A stretch of 64,000 nt of DNA. Origin: Breviolum minutum Mf 1.05b.01 (lineage: Eukaryota > Sar > Dinophyceae > Suessiales > Symbiodiniaceae). The translations under genes and the position numbers were made by a program. The stretch spans positions 1 through 64,000 of the forward strand of contig DF241426.1 in assembly GCA_000507305.1 (NCBI GenBank). Direction: 5' to 3'. Shown here in pieces: positions 53,510-64,000 of this stretch (the stretch's first letter is position 1; the number at the start of each line of letters is the position of its first letter). The notes below the pieces were generated by a model. That model had not been told where the DNA came from. It saw nothing but the letters and a program-made list of their open reading frames with translations, and did not search any database.

Positions 53510-56500
53510 ATGGACGTCCTTCGTGCCCTGGCACCCTGCTGTTGCGGTGATGCACCGTCAAGGGAGGTTCACCGAGTGACTGGAGCACGACAGGTGACCG
53601 AGCCAACTGGAACGCAGCGGGTGCCGCTGACAGGAAGGAAGAGGAGTGGGGCTGAATCCCCAGGCCGTTTGTTCACCTTTAGCTGTGAACTCGTGGAGAG
53701 GGCGATGACGAGAGAGAGAGGGATTGAATCCTCGAAGTGCAAAAGGAAGCTGGTTTATGCTCCTGTGGTTTTGACAAATGTCCAAAATGCTGTCGTTATG
53801 CTAGATTCTTTTCACATGGCCACTTTGTCTAAAAAGAAATCAGGAGCCTTTTGGTTGGCATCAACTACTTCGGTTCTTCCAATGAACTACATGGATGTGT
53901 AGCAGATGTCCATCGGATGTTAGGACTCTTGGACCGCCTCTTGCCTGCAGCCATGGGTAGCCTGGATTGAAGGGAAGGTTTTTGCCAGATCTGCGCCGCT
54001 GTAGGCTTGGGCTTCCCGCAGGAGGAGAAGAGCCGTCGCGTCTTGGTAGATTCACCGCAATGGCCTGGGCATTTGCGGCCGACGTTGGAGCACATGAGGC
54101 AAGTGTTGGTTTCGACGGCCTGCAGTCTTGATCTTGACCGGTTTGGGGCAAGTGTTGGGAGTAGGACACACCGTAAGAGAAAGTGGATGGTAAGAGACAA
54201 ACCAATCCTCACCATATTTATTATCTGGCACGTTTTCAACAATCATGAATGTGTTTGCTGTCCTTCAAAAATAAGATTTCAGGAGATATCGATCGCAATT
54301 CTCCACCAGATTCATGAAGTACCGTAATGTTTTCAACAAGCACGTTCACTCACCTTTGTTTAGAAAGGGGGTTGCAGGAGATAACACAAATCTTTACCAT
54401 ACTGATCCAGTAAGATATTCTCAACATAGGAGATACAGAAAGTCTTCCCGTATTCATCAACTAGTACCGTCGAAAACCGCAATGACTTCATATTTCAATA
54501 AGCCTACCAAATTCATCGCAAGGATATCAGGTTGAAAGGGATAAAGCAGCTATCTAATCCATTCCTCATTACTAGGTTCATTCGCAATCATTTTCCACAA
54601 CTCTCATTTCTGCGATTGTCCAGGGCATTCAATTCAATCTGCAAAAACAACATCCCCTTTTGCACAAATTCACCACCATCATTTGCAATAGACCGGAAGA
54701 ACTCTTTGCCCTTTTTACTTGTGCTCTTTGTTTGATTTCATATCCACCTTACTCATCCTTGTTCAGGTTTATTAGTACTGTAACTCTATTGCCCTAGATA
54801 TGTCTTTGTTCTTTTTGGAGTTTCTCTTGCTTATTCTTTTAAAAGGCATCGTATGTACACCTTTTTCATTAATTTCTTTTGAAATGTGGTTGCACCCCTT
54901 GAAACCAAAGCTTTTCAGATAATGTTGATAGCTGTTTTAGCTCCAAGAAGCCATATAGTAATTGCAAACAAGATGATAGATGTTTGGTTGTGCGTATAAA
55001 TTATTGGACACGAAGAAGGCAGAAACTGTGGGTAAGTTTGTTTGTTCCTTTTACTTTTTGGGCACATAGCCTAAAAATGCTGTTTAACATATTTTCTTTG
55101 GGAGTGGCAAATCAAGCTGGCAGTTGCTTATCTGGCAGGGAAGGCATTGCTTGGCTGACTGCAGATGCACAGCCGGGAGATTGCCTGCTTTTCCACTATT
55201 CGGGGCATGGAGGACGCATGCCACGCTCCGATGGAATCTGGGCAGCCAACAGCCGTGCTTCACTTTTTCCCTGTTGGGTTTGGCCGAAGGGTTTCGAAAC
55301 GCATCAGCTTCAAGATACCTGGGAAGCTGGTCACTGAGGGAGCCCTAGCGAATGGCATGAGACGTTATGCCCTGTACCTCGGTGTTGGTGGGTTTCTTCA
55401 TTTTTACCTCATTAAAAGTGCGATCTTTCTACGTATTGCACCACCACCGACTGTGATGTATATAAGTTTTTTTTTTTGCTTCTGAAGACTAAAGTGACCA
55501 ACGCAGTTGTGATATAGTCAGTTCTGCTCCCCAATTCTCAGACAGTTTTTGCGACACTGTTTCTTCAATATGTACGTATTTTTGTTACAACCATTTGCTG
55601 GAAGATTCTTATTTGATCAGGTGGCCTGCTGGTAAAGTGATGGTTAGCCAAGAGTTGCAAATCGGCTTTGCACCACTTAGGTCGATATGGAGACTGCAGG
55701 GATGCTTTTGGACTGCGAGTGCCTTGCTGTTGGAGTGGTAGTTGGACAACAGCATGCAACCGCGTTGTGTTGATGTTTTTGCGTGGCATGATCCAGGAGC
55801 AAGGTCCAAATCCTTTTTCCCCCTGAGTTTGGCAGCATGAATTTTCTAAAAACTTCGTTCCACGAGATCCATCTTGGAAATGGCAAGTTAAAAAACTTCC
55901 CTCTGGACGACGCCGACGTGTTCCACTCAGGCTGTTTCAGACTTTGGTACGGCCTTTGCCGGCGGGATGTCGTTTGACCTGCATTCTGGACAGTTGCCAC
56001 AGTGGAGGTGTCTTAGACCTACCGTTTATTTTTGTGGGCACGCAGGACTGAAAGTGTGCTTTTGGAAGATCGACATTCCTCAGTCTCAGCATCCCTCTTT
56101 TCTCGTGTTTCAATGTTTGTTTTTTTTGGTCAAGGTAAGTGAGAATTCCAGGTCTGACGCAGGAATGGACCCTGTTTGATGTAGAATATTCAGATGTTTC
56201 TTGGACATGCATCCGTTTTTTCTTCCTATCCTTTTTTTCCCAGAAAAATCAACAGAATCAACGAAAAGCCAACCTTCCAACCCGGATACTTGTGACCCTT
56301 AACCAGGAGAACTTGGCATCTGCTTTGGCAGGGGAAGCAGCTCAAATGGTGATGGCTAGGAATTGGTTGTCAGAGCCTTGGTGGAGCATTCAAGGCTTGG
56401 CCACTCAGGGAAGGTCTCCAATATAAAACAATTAGATCCCTTTGCAAAGTTTTTCAGAGATGCTGAGATTGAGATTGAATCTTAGTCTCCAGTTGGTTGG

Positions 56501-59322
56501 GTTTGTTATCCCAGCTACAACTGTGACTGAAGATATCTAGTCATCTAGTCATCACTTTTCTAGCTTAGAAGTCTGAAAGCAACTTTTACTGTATCCTCTT
56601 GACAACATGACAGATTTTCAGAACTGCACGCTTTTTGTTTCGTCACTTGAGCTTGAAGAATCCAAGGATTGGAAATCCTGGCAGGTGTGGTTGGGTTGGT
56701 GGAAGTCCTAAGGTGACGAAAGATCTCTGCCAATGTCAGTCCTTTTGGCAATCTTCAGTCTTAGGACTCGAAGTTCGTACTACATTTTGAACATTTCAAC
56801 TACCATGAAGTGTTGAAGTTCCATGGCCATCACTTGGTGAGGATTATAGATTATAATTTGATGTAATATTTAATGATTATACTAATATACTGCCTTTCTC
56901 ATACTGGGATGCTTTTTCCACACCTTGCCACTTGCAGTGTCACTATTCTTGACAATGGCAGGAAGATGATGATCCGGCCATGTTGCTGTCGGACGTCACG
57001 GCAATGGGCCACTTGGTTTCACACTCACCAAAACTAAAAGGCTGGTGGCGGTATACGTCATGGTGATAGATCCAAGCCGTTTCCCAGAGTTGCAGCAGTA
57101 GCATTATCATTAACTAGATACTAGTCGCAAATTTGGCTTGTTCCAAAAGCCCTGTCCGTAGTGACCATTTGTTTCTCCTTGTTTGTTGATTTTGCTACGA
57201 GCATTCCAAAGCCATTGGCCACATGCAGGACAATGCTTGGTGTTTTGTTCCAGGGTCCAGGACGCGCACACACACACACACACACCCATACACAGCATAT
57301 ATAAGAGTGCTTCTCTTAAACATGCCATTACCACTATCCTTGTTCCTAAACGCAGCAAATGGTTATGTCGAGAAGCTTTATTTGCTCTCGTTACACCGGG
57401 TCATCTCTTATCACCCCACCTCTTTCTCAATTACCGTCATGTTATTGAATATCTTTTGTACGTTCGACACTCTGATACACAACGACGCACCCATCTCTCT
57501 CAATTGTGGCATGACACTTTACATCTTAAATGGGGGCCTTTCTTTCGTTTGCGTTCTGCTGCTAAACATCTTGGATTTTATTTTGAAGACCCCTTCGTTT
57601 TTGTTGTTCATAATGTTGCTCATTCTGTTGATGATGATATTTCTTCGATTAAACATCTTATTCGTGACTCTTACCGACAATTTTATCTTGCCAAAGCCTC
57701 ACAACGCCGGCATGATTGCTTAGGGCAGACTAACTTGATTGATGTTGTTAATGCTCGAGCCTATTATCTTTCTTTGAATAACCCTTTGCACCAGACCTTG
57801 TTAAGATATGTTCTCACTGGTTCTATTGATCATGCCTCTCGTCTCCATAAATCTAAGCTCGTATCTAGCCCTATTTGTCCTTATTGTAATATCACTAATG
57901 AAACTGCTGAACATATTTTTTGGCACTGTACCCGTTGGAATTTCATTCGCGATAATTACCCCCTACTCCTTCGCCTTTTTAGTATTGTTGGTACTCAATG
58001 GCCCCAATGTTTTTTACACTGTGGTTGGATCGAATGTCATTGTGATTATGGGATCCCATTACTTCATAATTTGGATACAACCTATACCTTTCAAGATTTT
58101 GTTAGTAATACTCATCAAATGTTCCTTAAAATTCTTCTTGCACGTCATGCCGCATCTCAGGTGCTTCGTTCAGCTCCTCGAACCCCCCCTAATCTTCTCA
58201 CCCCTCCTTCTACACCTCATACTATCCACTCCTCTCCAACCTCATGTGTACAGCTGCCAGAGGATGTTTCACCAATTTCACTCGTGTACAGCCCCGGTTA
58301 ATACAACCTATTAAGCCCGTCATTTGAGAGCCAAAAAAATATAGTATGTGTATAGTATGTATATAGTATGTATTTATAATTTCACAACCTTATAACACCC
58401 TAAATGCTGGCCCCATTCTCCACAAAAAAAATTGCCTCAACGTTTCCCAAATTGGTACCCGGAGGCATGGACCTTTGGTCGCTGTATGGCCGCTATCGAG
58501 AGAATGGTGGCGGTGATGAGAACGGTTTTCGCACCGATGAGGCTGAGAATCAAGGTATAGCTGTGGATGCTTGTCGGAAGGGGGCTAGGCTGCCGGGGGC
58601 TGCAGACCCAATGGTGTACAAAACAGTAGGTATTTCAGAACGGGGTTTCAGTATGGTTTGGTATCTATTGAATTCTACATATTAGACTTGACAAGGAGTG
58701 TTCCACAGCAGAACAGAATGGATTCATGTGGCCATCACCAATTCCCTTTCAATCAGCACACCAAGGCGGAAGTCATGGCCTTCACAGGCTGTGCTTCGGA
58801 GCAAACCAGTGCTGATGTGGGTGACGTAAATCAGCAATTTCAGTTGCAACCCATGGAGGGCGCCAATGCAGGACAGAACCTGTAGTGTTTTGCAACGGTT
58901 GCTCTTCATGTGGCACCTAACAAAACGCATGAAACGTCCACGACTTTGTGCGGGGCAACTTTGGCGGAAAACGCGCGAAATGTATTGGAACGTCTACTCC
59001 AGTGAGCAGCGGATGCAGCCATGATCCGAGCATGAACTGGTCATCTCAGAGCTTACCTGTCCAGCTTGAGAGACACAGTTTTCGATCAAAACATCTCAAA
59101 AAACGCATTTGGAGCGAGACTTCAAATGGGAGTGGGACAGTTTAGGTTTTAAAGCAGCTCCCTTGCCATGAAAAGTAACACTGCAAGCAAACCTTTTTGT
59201 TGCCACGAAAAGTGACACTCCAACACCACCAGATATCGCGCCTGTCACCAAAACTTTATTTATTTTTATCTATATCTATATATTATTTTTTTTCTCTCTC
59301 TTTCTCCATCTCTATGACTTTT

Positions 59323-59353
<31 letters not shown>

Positions 59354-61612
59354 GTTTGTCTGTCTTTCTTTCTTTCTGTGAGTTTTGCTGTGTATGACTT
59401 TTCTTCCGGCTACATCCTCTTTCTGTGATTCTTTGTTTCTGTGACTTTCTGTTTGTATGACTTTCTGTTTGTGTGGCTTTTATACTTTTTGTACTCTTTT
59501 CTTTCTGCACTGTTTTTTTTTTGCTTTCTGTGCCCTTTTCTTTCTTCAACTTTCTGTTTCCGTGATTCTGTGTCTCTGTGACTTGTTTTGTGTGACTCTT
59601 CGTATTGTGACAATTCCTGTGTCTTTTTTCTTTGTGTGATTTTTGTTTCTGTTCTTTTTTTTCTGCGAGATTTTCTGTGACTTTCTTCCTCTTAGTTGTC
59701 CTTTTTACGGTCGCGCTTTTGAAGTCTCTGTGACTCTGAAGTTTCTCAACTATCCTCTTCTCATAATAGATTCATCCGCACGTGGTCAAATTTAGCGTGG
59801 ATTTTGAGAGGGGCCCTTTATAGATGAAACAGCCATTCCAAATGCACTTTAAACCATGGCTTGAATATACTTGAATGCTAAGTTTTTATTTAATGTACCG
59901 ATCATTTCATTTGGATTTATCCCGTTTGTTGGGTTGCTTCAGATTCGTTCCGGGCCGTTCGGGTGGGATGGGTAACTCGGCTCTTGTTTTCAGGAGGGCA
60001 TCTGCTGTTAGAGAATAACGCCAGGGCTGGAGGTGGATCGGCTATGTCACCTGTGGAACTGGTCCTGTCACAGTGGTTGTGGTTGTTTAAAAACTTGATT
60101 TTTTTGTGGGACTGGGAGGACTGGGACCGATCCTGACTTAGAGCCGTTTGATGACTTCCTTCCAAATGTGAGTGTTGGAAGAAGTTGCGCAAGGTGCGCT
60201 GACCTCCGCATTCGTTGAAGCTATGCAGAGCTTGCTGCAGGGCAACAGCATGACGTGACTTGCATCAAACCGGAAGATCAAGGAGTTGCAAGATGAGTGC
60301 CATGTCCCTCGCGTGAGGGAGGATTATTGAAGATTGATGAACGCATCAATTGAGAAACCTGCATGGTTTGAATCTTGCCGATAGCTCTTTCAGCATGTTC
60401 TAGCTATCTGGGATTGTGGGGGTACTTTGTTCTCGATGGTAGAAATCCTTAGGGAATAAAGAACATACTTGTCAACCATGCGGGGAACGGAAATGAGGAC
60501 CTAAAAGATCATGCAACTTTGTAGATCCAGTACTGGGGTGTTCAGATCTGGTTTTGGGGGTTAAGTTCTGGTTGTTTTATCACTCGCGCTCTTTCAAGAA
60601 TCTCCCCTCTGATAGTTATCTGTAGGAAAAAACAAAACAAGCACAGCCCCAACGAGAGTGCACAGTTCCCTTGGCAACGGCAGCCTTGTTTCGGAGGGTC
60701 CTCACAGATATGGTTTGTGGCATTGGTATAGCCAACAGCGGCTTCCTCAAAGCTTTTTAAACTCAGAGGAGAAACTACAAGGTTTATCAACAGGGTCCGG
60801 AACGCAACGCCCCAGAAGACGTTGAATATTGCTGGCCCTTCTTCCTGACACATAGCGATGGGTATCCTTGGTTTTCAGGTTTGTTGAGCTGTTGGAGCAC
60901 CTGCGACAAAGGCTTTCAGATGAAGGTGCCCGTGAGATTTACTGATACAGACTAGCTGCGAACTAAAACAAATGTTGTGGTGAAATTGTAAGACAATTGA
61001 TCACAAGTGATGAATCAGTACCATGTCTCAAAACATGTAAAACATTTGATGTTACAACGATATTTTCATTCTTGGAGTCCTGGAGTCCTGGAGTCTTATT
61101 ATACTTCCTTTTTGATACTTGCTTTTGAAGCTGCTGTACTGGTAGCGCACTTTCGAAGATGGATCTTGAGGGTGTCATAGGCCAATCCAGTTGCAGAAAA
61201 AACGATATAGGTCTTGAGCTTTTGATTTTTGGCACTGTTGGAAGGAACCGAAGTCAAATGCCCACGAGTTCCCAAACGTACCGTGTCCCAAACAGGTTTC
61301 AGTCAAGTGCCGCAACTAGCTTCGAGCTTGATTTTGGATCTCCAGGAAGCTTTTTCCATGGATTCTCGGCGTCGCCGCTACACAAGGATGGTAGGACAGA
61401 TGGACATTTTTGGCATTCCAGGCAGATTAAGAATGTGGAACATGCTAGTTATAAGACATGTAATGGGCACATTGGGCATGGACTTCGTCTTTGATTTCGA
61501 AACTTCTCTTGTGTCTCGACTCAGAGAGGTCCCTGAATAACTGAGGATACGGTGCTTCTTCCCCCAGGTCCTGATAGCAAAGGGGCTGGCCCGGGCACGA
61601 CATTTGGCATGA
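53510..61612 (+). CDS. Metacaspase (peptidase C14 family), multi-exon
   Basis: Metacaspases are Cys peptidases cleaving after Arg/Lys, in protein turnover and stress or death responses. Likely exons: 53510-~53670 (MDVLRALAPCCCGD, start uncertain), 53844-~53946 (SLLVGINYFGSSNELHGCV), 54005-54098 (RRVLVDSPQWPGHLRPTLEH), 55139-~55225 (GDCLLFHYSGHGG, catalytic His), 55931-~56035 (RLTCILDSCHSGG, catalytic Cys), ~56307-56394, ~56962-57007, ~58460-58550, 58766-58871 (TGCASEQTSADVGDV), 60194-60254 (GALTSAFVEAMQSL), 60879-60925, 61296-61390 (FSQVPQLASSLILDL) and 61568-61612 with TGA. Codon phase is continuous across 54098/55139, 58871/60194, 60254/60879, 60925/61296 and 61390/61568. The first needs a GC donor and the second a GA donor. 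The segment after the His exon and the phase near 56962 are unresolved. Both catalytic residues are present, so the gene is probably functional. Confidence 0.88.
54099..55138 (+). other. AT-rich metacaspase intron with degenerate minus-strand peptide repeats
   Basis: Markedly more AT-rich than the exons. Read on the minus strand, short related peptides recur between stops in 54200-54520: VENVPDNKYGEDWF, VENILLDQYGKDL, LVDEYGKTF. This suggests a decayed repeat-protein gene or a tandem DNA repeat. It begins with an apparent GC donor (GCAAGT). Confidence 0.4.
55139..56035 (+). CDS. Metacaspase catalytic exons (His and Cys)
   Basis: The exon from 55139 joins 54098 in frame to give HMREGIAWLTADAQPGD and then FHYSGHGG with the catalytic His. 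The exon from 55931 gives FQTLVRPLPAGC and LDSCHSGG with the catalytic Cys. The region between should encode a PVD-type loop and was not identified; an exon may be missing from my reading. Confidence 0.85.
57267..57286. repeat. (CA)n dinucleotide microsatellite
   Basis: About ten CA units immediately upstream of the LINE fragment. Confidence 0.88.
57340..58330 (+). mobile_element. 5'-truncated LINE (non-LTR retrotransposon), ORF2 C-terminal part
   Basis: An open frame to TAA at 58301 encodes the region after the RT of a LINE ORF2. It includes the zinc-knuckle-like CPYCNITNETAEHIFWHC near 57876-57930, typical of the C-terminal end of non-LTR retrotransposon polymerases. It has a clear T-rich codon bias unlike the GC-richer host exons. 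RT and endonuclease domains are absent, so it is a 5'-truncated insertion, the usual product of target-primed reverse transcription. After the stop is a short A-rich segment and a tandem TATAGTATGT run (58340-58375). It sits in a metacaspase intron in the sense orientation. The left border is uncertain. Confidence 0.72.
59286..59700. repeat. Pyrimidine-rich low-complexity tract with (CTTT)n core
   Basis: (CTTT)n at about 59318-59352, then a long series of degenerate TTTCTGTG(A/T) words to ~59690, within a metacaspase intron. The Lys/Glu-rich minus-strand frames are artefacts. Confidence 0.8.
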
Positions 61613-62485
61613 TCTTGGCGAGGGATGGGATGCCCCTCCCTACATGGGCGGACGCATCAGTTGTTTGTCACAAAAGATGGAAACTTACTTGAGCTCGGAA
61701 TCAGTACAACATGTGTGAAGGAGAAAAAGTAAACAAGATTTGTCCTTGATCCTTTATGTGAGACATCAATTGTGAAAGATACTGCAACCGATACTTTCTC
61801 GGTACGCCGGGCTGTGTACACTGTACACTCCATGTTCACCAAACTTGGGGAACCGATGCAGCGGAAGTGTATTGCTACTGGCTCATGTTGGAAGCCATGT
61901 GGCTTGACCACATTTTGATGCATTTTGCATGGGATATTAGGCCTAGTCGCACCTGTGTTTTGTTAAATGGATATATATGATATAGGTCTTCTTGCATAGC
62001 TTTTCTGCAGCAAAACAGCAACAACCATTATGAATTATGCGAATCATCGTGATTCGTGACCCATGCGCAACCATTTCCCCCCTACTTGGAGATGTTGAAC
62101 GGGGTAAGGAGATCTGTGGGCTACGATGACCAAGCGATACAGGCGTCCATGCAGTCATGTCAGGAGGGTCTGAGAAGACACGGATATGCAGGTTGCGGAG
62201 TTCCAGTTGAATAGGGATCTCTGTAAAGGCTTGATCATGATGAGGCTAATTTGTTGAGAACATGACAGCGTAGACAAAGCCAGATAAGGTCTTAACCTTC
62301 AGGTCAGCTGGAGCCTTTCATACTGATTATATCTAAGTATGATGTTGGATTCAAATTGGAACTGCATATTTACCGTCGTTGTATGCGAAAAGAGACCTAC
62401 GTTGGTGTTTACAATCCTTCAGCGGTGAAGTATGCTTTCCAAAAGATGGCCAGAACCCGAATCCGCAGCCTTTGTGTGGTGCCAG

Positions 62486-62588
62486 GGTGGTGGTGGCGGC
62501 GGCTTTTCTGACATGCTGATGGGTGCAGCCAATGCCTATTTCACAGCCGAAGGGGTGGAAGAGATGGTGGATTTGATGGACGAAGCAG
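62486..62588 (+). CDS. Isolated probable exon, Gly-rich start, unrecognised
   Basis: Lies between a GCCAG acceptor and a GCAG|GTCAAG donor. Encodes a Gly run and then a well-formed acidic helix (AYFTAEGVEEMVDLMDEA). It lies 0.9 kb after the metacaspase stop on the same strand and may start a new gene or belong to an alternative metacaspase end. No family recognised. Confidence 0.42.
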
Positions 62589-62599
62589 GTCAAGGACTC

Positions 62600-64000
62600 A
62601 GGTCGGCGAGCAATTGTGACATGCAACAAAACCTTATTTAGTGCGGTGTCAGTGGTGTCCTTCACTATCCTCAACTTTGATTTGTCAGAACAATCATGTC
62701 TTTCTATCAGGTAGAGTTTTTGTTACAAGGACAAAGACATCTCAATGAACGTCACACTTCACACATCAAAAACGCGGATCACACATCAAAAACGTGGATC
62801 AGCATCCCAAGTGGGACCCGGCCATGGTAGTAAGACTAGAAGGGAGGAAGAGAATAGATATGACCACAAGCAAGATGACCAGCAACAAAGATACGGCAGG
62901 AACAGCAGCTGCTTGTGGAAGTGACCGTTGTATTTCTAGCGCATTTGGTGGTATTTGGTTCCCTCCCTCCACATATCTTCCCATGACCTATCACCAAAAG
63001 GGGAGGACAAGTGACCTTGGGATTAAACCTGTCAGCTCTGAAACCCAAGACGACGTCAACTGGTCCCAAAGTTTCATGTCATAAGGAGCTCATTGTGAGA
63101 CAATACATGTACCATAGCTGCACGTCAAGGTCTCACGCGTACGCAAACAATACTTTTTGATTTGAATTTAATGCAGACATACAGTATGATTTATAATGTT
63201 TTTCTGTATGTAGTATAGAATTCTTGTACGTATATGTGCCCATGGCAGGTATATGAGACGATTGATGCAAAGCATTCCTATGAATTTACAATTCCATATG
63301 CGTTCTTTGATTTCCAAACCTGTACATTGCTCCTGGACCGCTGCTCACGGCTCTCGAATGCTGAGTGTTGAGGTGATATGCTCTTTGACGATGACAATCA
63401 AGATGATTTCTAGGATTCAGCTTTGCAACTCCTACGAGAAAGGTACAGTAGGCTTCAGCCTTTCGTTCTTGTGGAGTTCAGGATGCTCGTTTTTTTTTCT
63501 ATGGTGTTACTCATCGAACAGAGATAGAGATGGAGATGTTGAGATATTTTAGATGTTTCTCCCCCTTTTTTTGGGGGTATTGATTCATCCGCAAGACTAG
63601 AACTAGAAACTGAAACCAGGAGCATCAGTCAAGCGAATGGCCGCCTGAGGCGGCCAACTGTCAACTTTTGGACAGGCCGGCGCTGAGAATTTCCTTGTGA
63701 TCCGATTTAACGGATGGTTTGAAACAGAGAAAGAGCATTTTCTTTTGAGTTCCTGCTGGTTTTGCATAGTATCATGCATAAACAGTGCCGGGCCTTGTTT
63801 CTTCTCGCGGGCTTAAGTGCATTCGTGAAGAATTGCTTTCTCGATTTAGTACCAGCATGGCCTACAGGCCGTTGGTTTAGAGACAGACGTTGTCCTCCAA
63901 TCGCCCCAGGGCCAAAGAAAAGATCGAGTGCTGCAGCCCTGCAGTCCATGATGAGTAGTGCGAGACAAAGAAGTAGACAAAGAAGGAAAAGAAGGAGGAC
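62600..64000. other. No recognisable gene
   Basis: A 20-bp tandem duplication (CACACATCAAAAACG(C/T)GGAT) lies near 62757-62800. Remaining ORFs are short and unsupported. Confidence 0.5.

Overview
The window looks like nuclear DNA of a dinoflagellate (Symbiodiniaceae or a relative). All assigned host genes are broken into many very short exons on the + strand. Introns use GT, GC and apparently GA donors with AG acceptors, and most exons begin right after AG|G or AG|GT. Host exons are GC-richer and lie in long AT-rich introns carrying trinucleotide microsatellites. Two large tyrosine-recombinase retrotransposons with cytosine-methyltransferase-like domains also fit. No bacterial-style operon, rRNA, tRNA or CRISPR array was seen.

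Layout. 1-6393: the 3' part of a tyrosine-recombinase (YR) retrotransposon, 'element 1' (Gag tail, RT, a methyltransferase-like domain inside RNase H, YR, split direct repeats), damaged by an assembly join that duplicates 984 bp. 6394-11000: no gene recognised. 11001-22329: a gene of about 32 exons for an ABC1/AarF/UbiB-family atypical kinase; its last intron holds a dense cluster of AATTATTT-like motifs. 23-26.9 kb: unassigned exons and a CAA/CAG microsatellite. 27.6-30.2 kb: a degenerate ETHE1-like metallo-beta-lactamase gene. 32-33 kb: one unassigned minus-strand ORF. 34.7-43.2 kb: exons of a PPR-repeat protein with a possible deaminase-like C-terminal part. 43380-51804: a complete second YR retrotransposon, 'element 2', lying in an apparent intron. 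It has Gag, a pol whose RT is interrupted by a methyltransferase-like domain, YR, an overlapping membrane-protein ORF, and A1...B1-A2-B2 terminal repeats. 53510-61612: a metacaspase gene whose introns contain a 5'-truncated LINE and an AT-rich block. 62.5 kb: one further unassigned exon.

How the parts relate. The three host genes (kinase, PPR protein, metacaspase) are independent and share a strand. The most novel part is the pair of YR retrotransposons: both carry a cytosine-methyltransferase-like domain, but at different places in the polymerase (inside RNase H in element 1, between RT motifs B and C in element 2). Element 2 also has a fourth, membrane-associated ORF. All assignments come from motifs read by eye. 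Exon borders were chosen by protein continuity, codon phase and splice dinucleotides; many are approximate.
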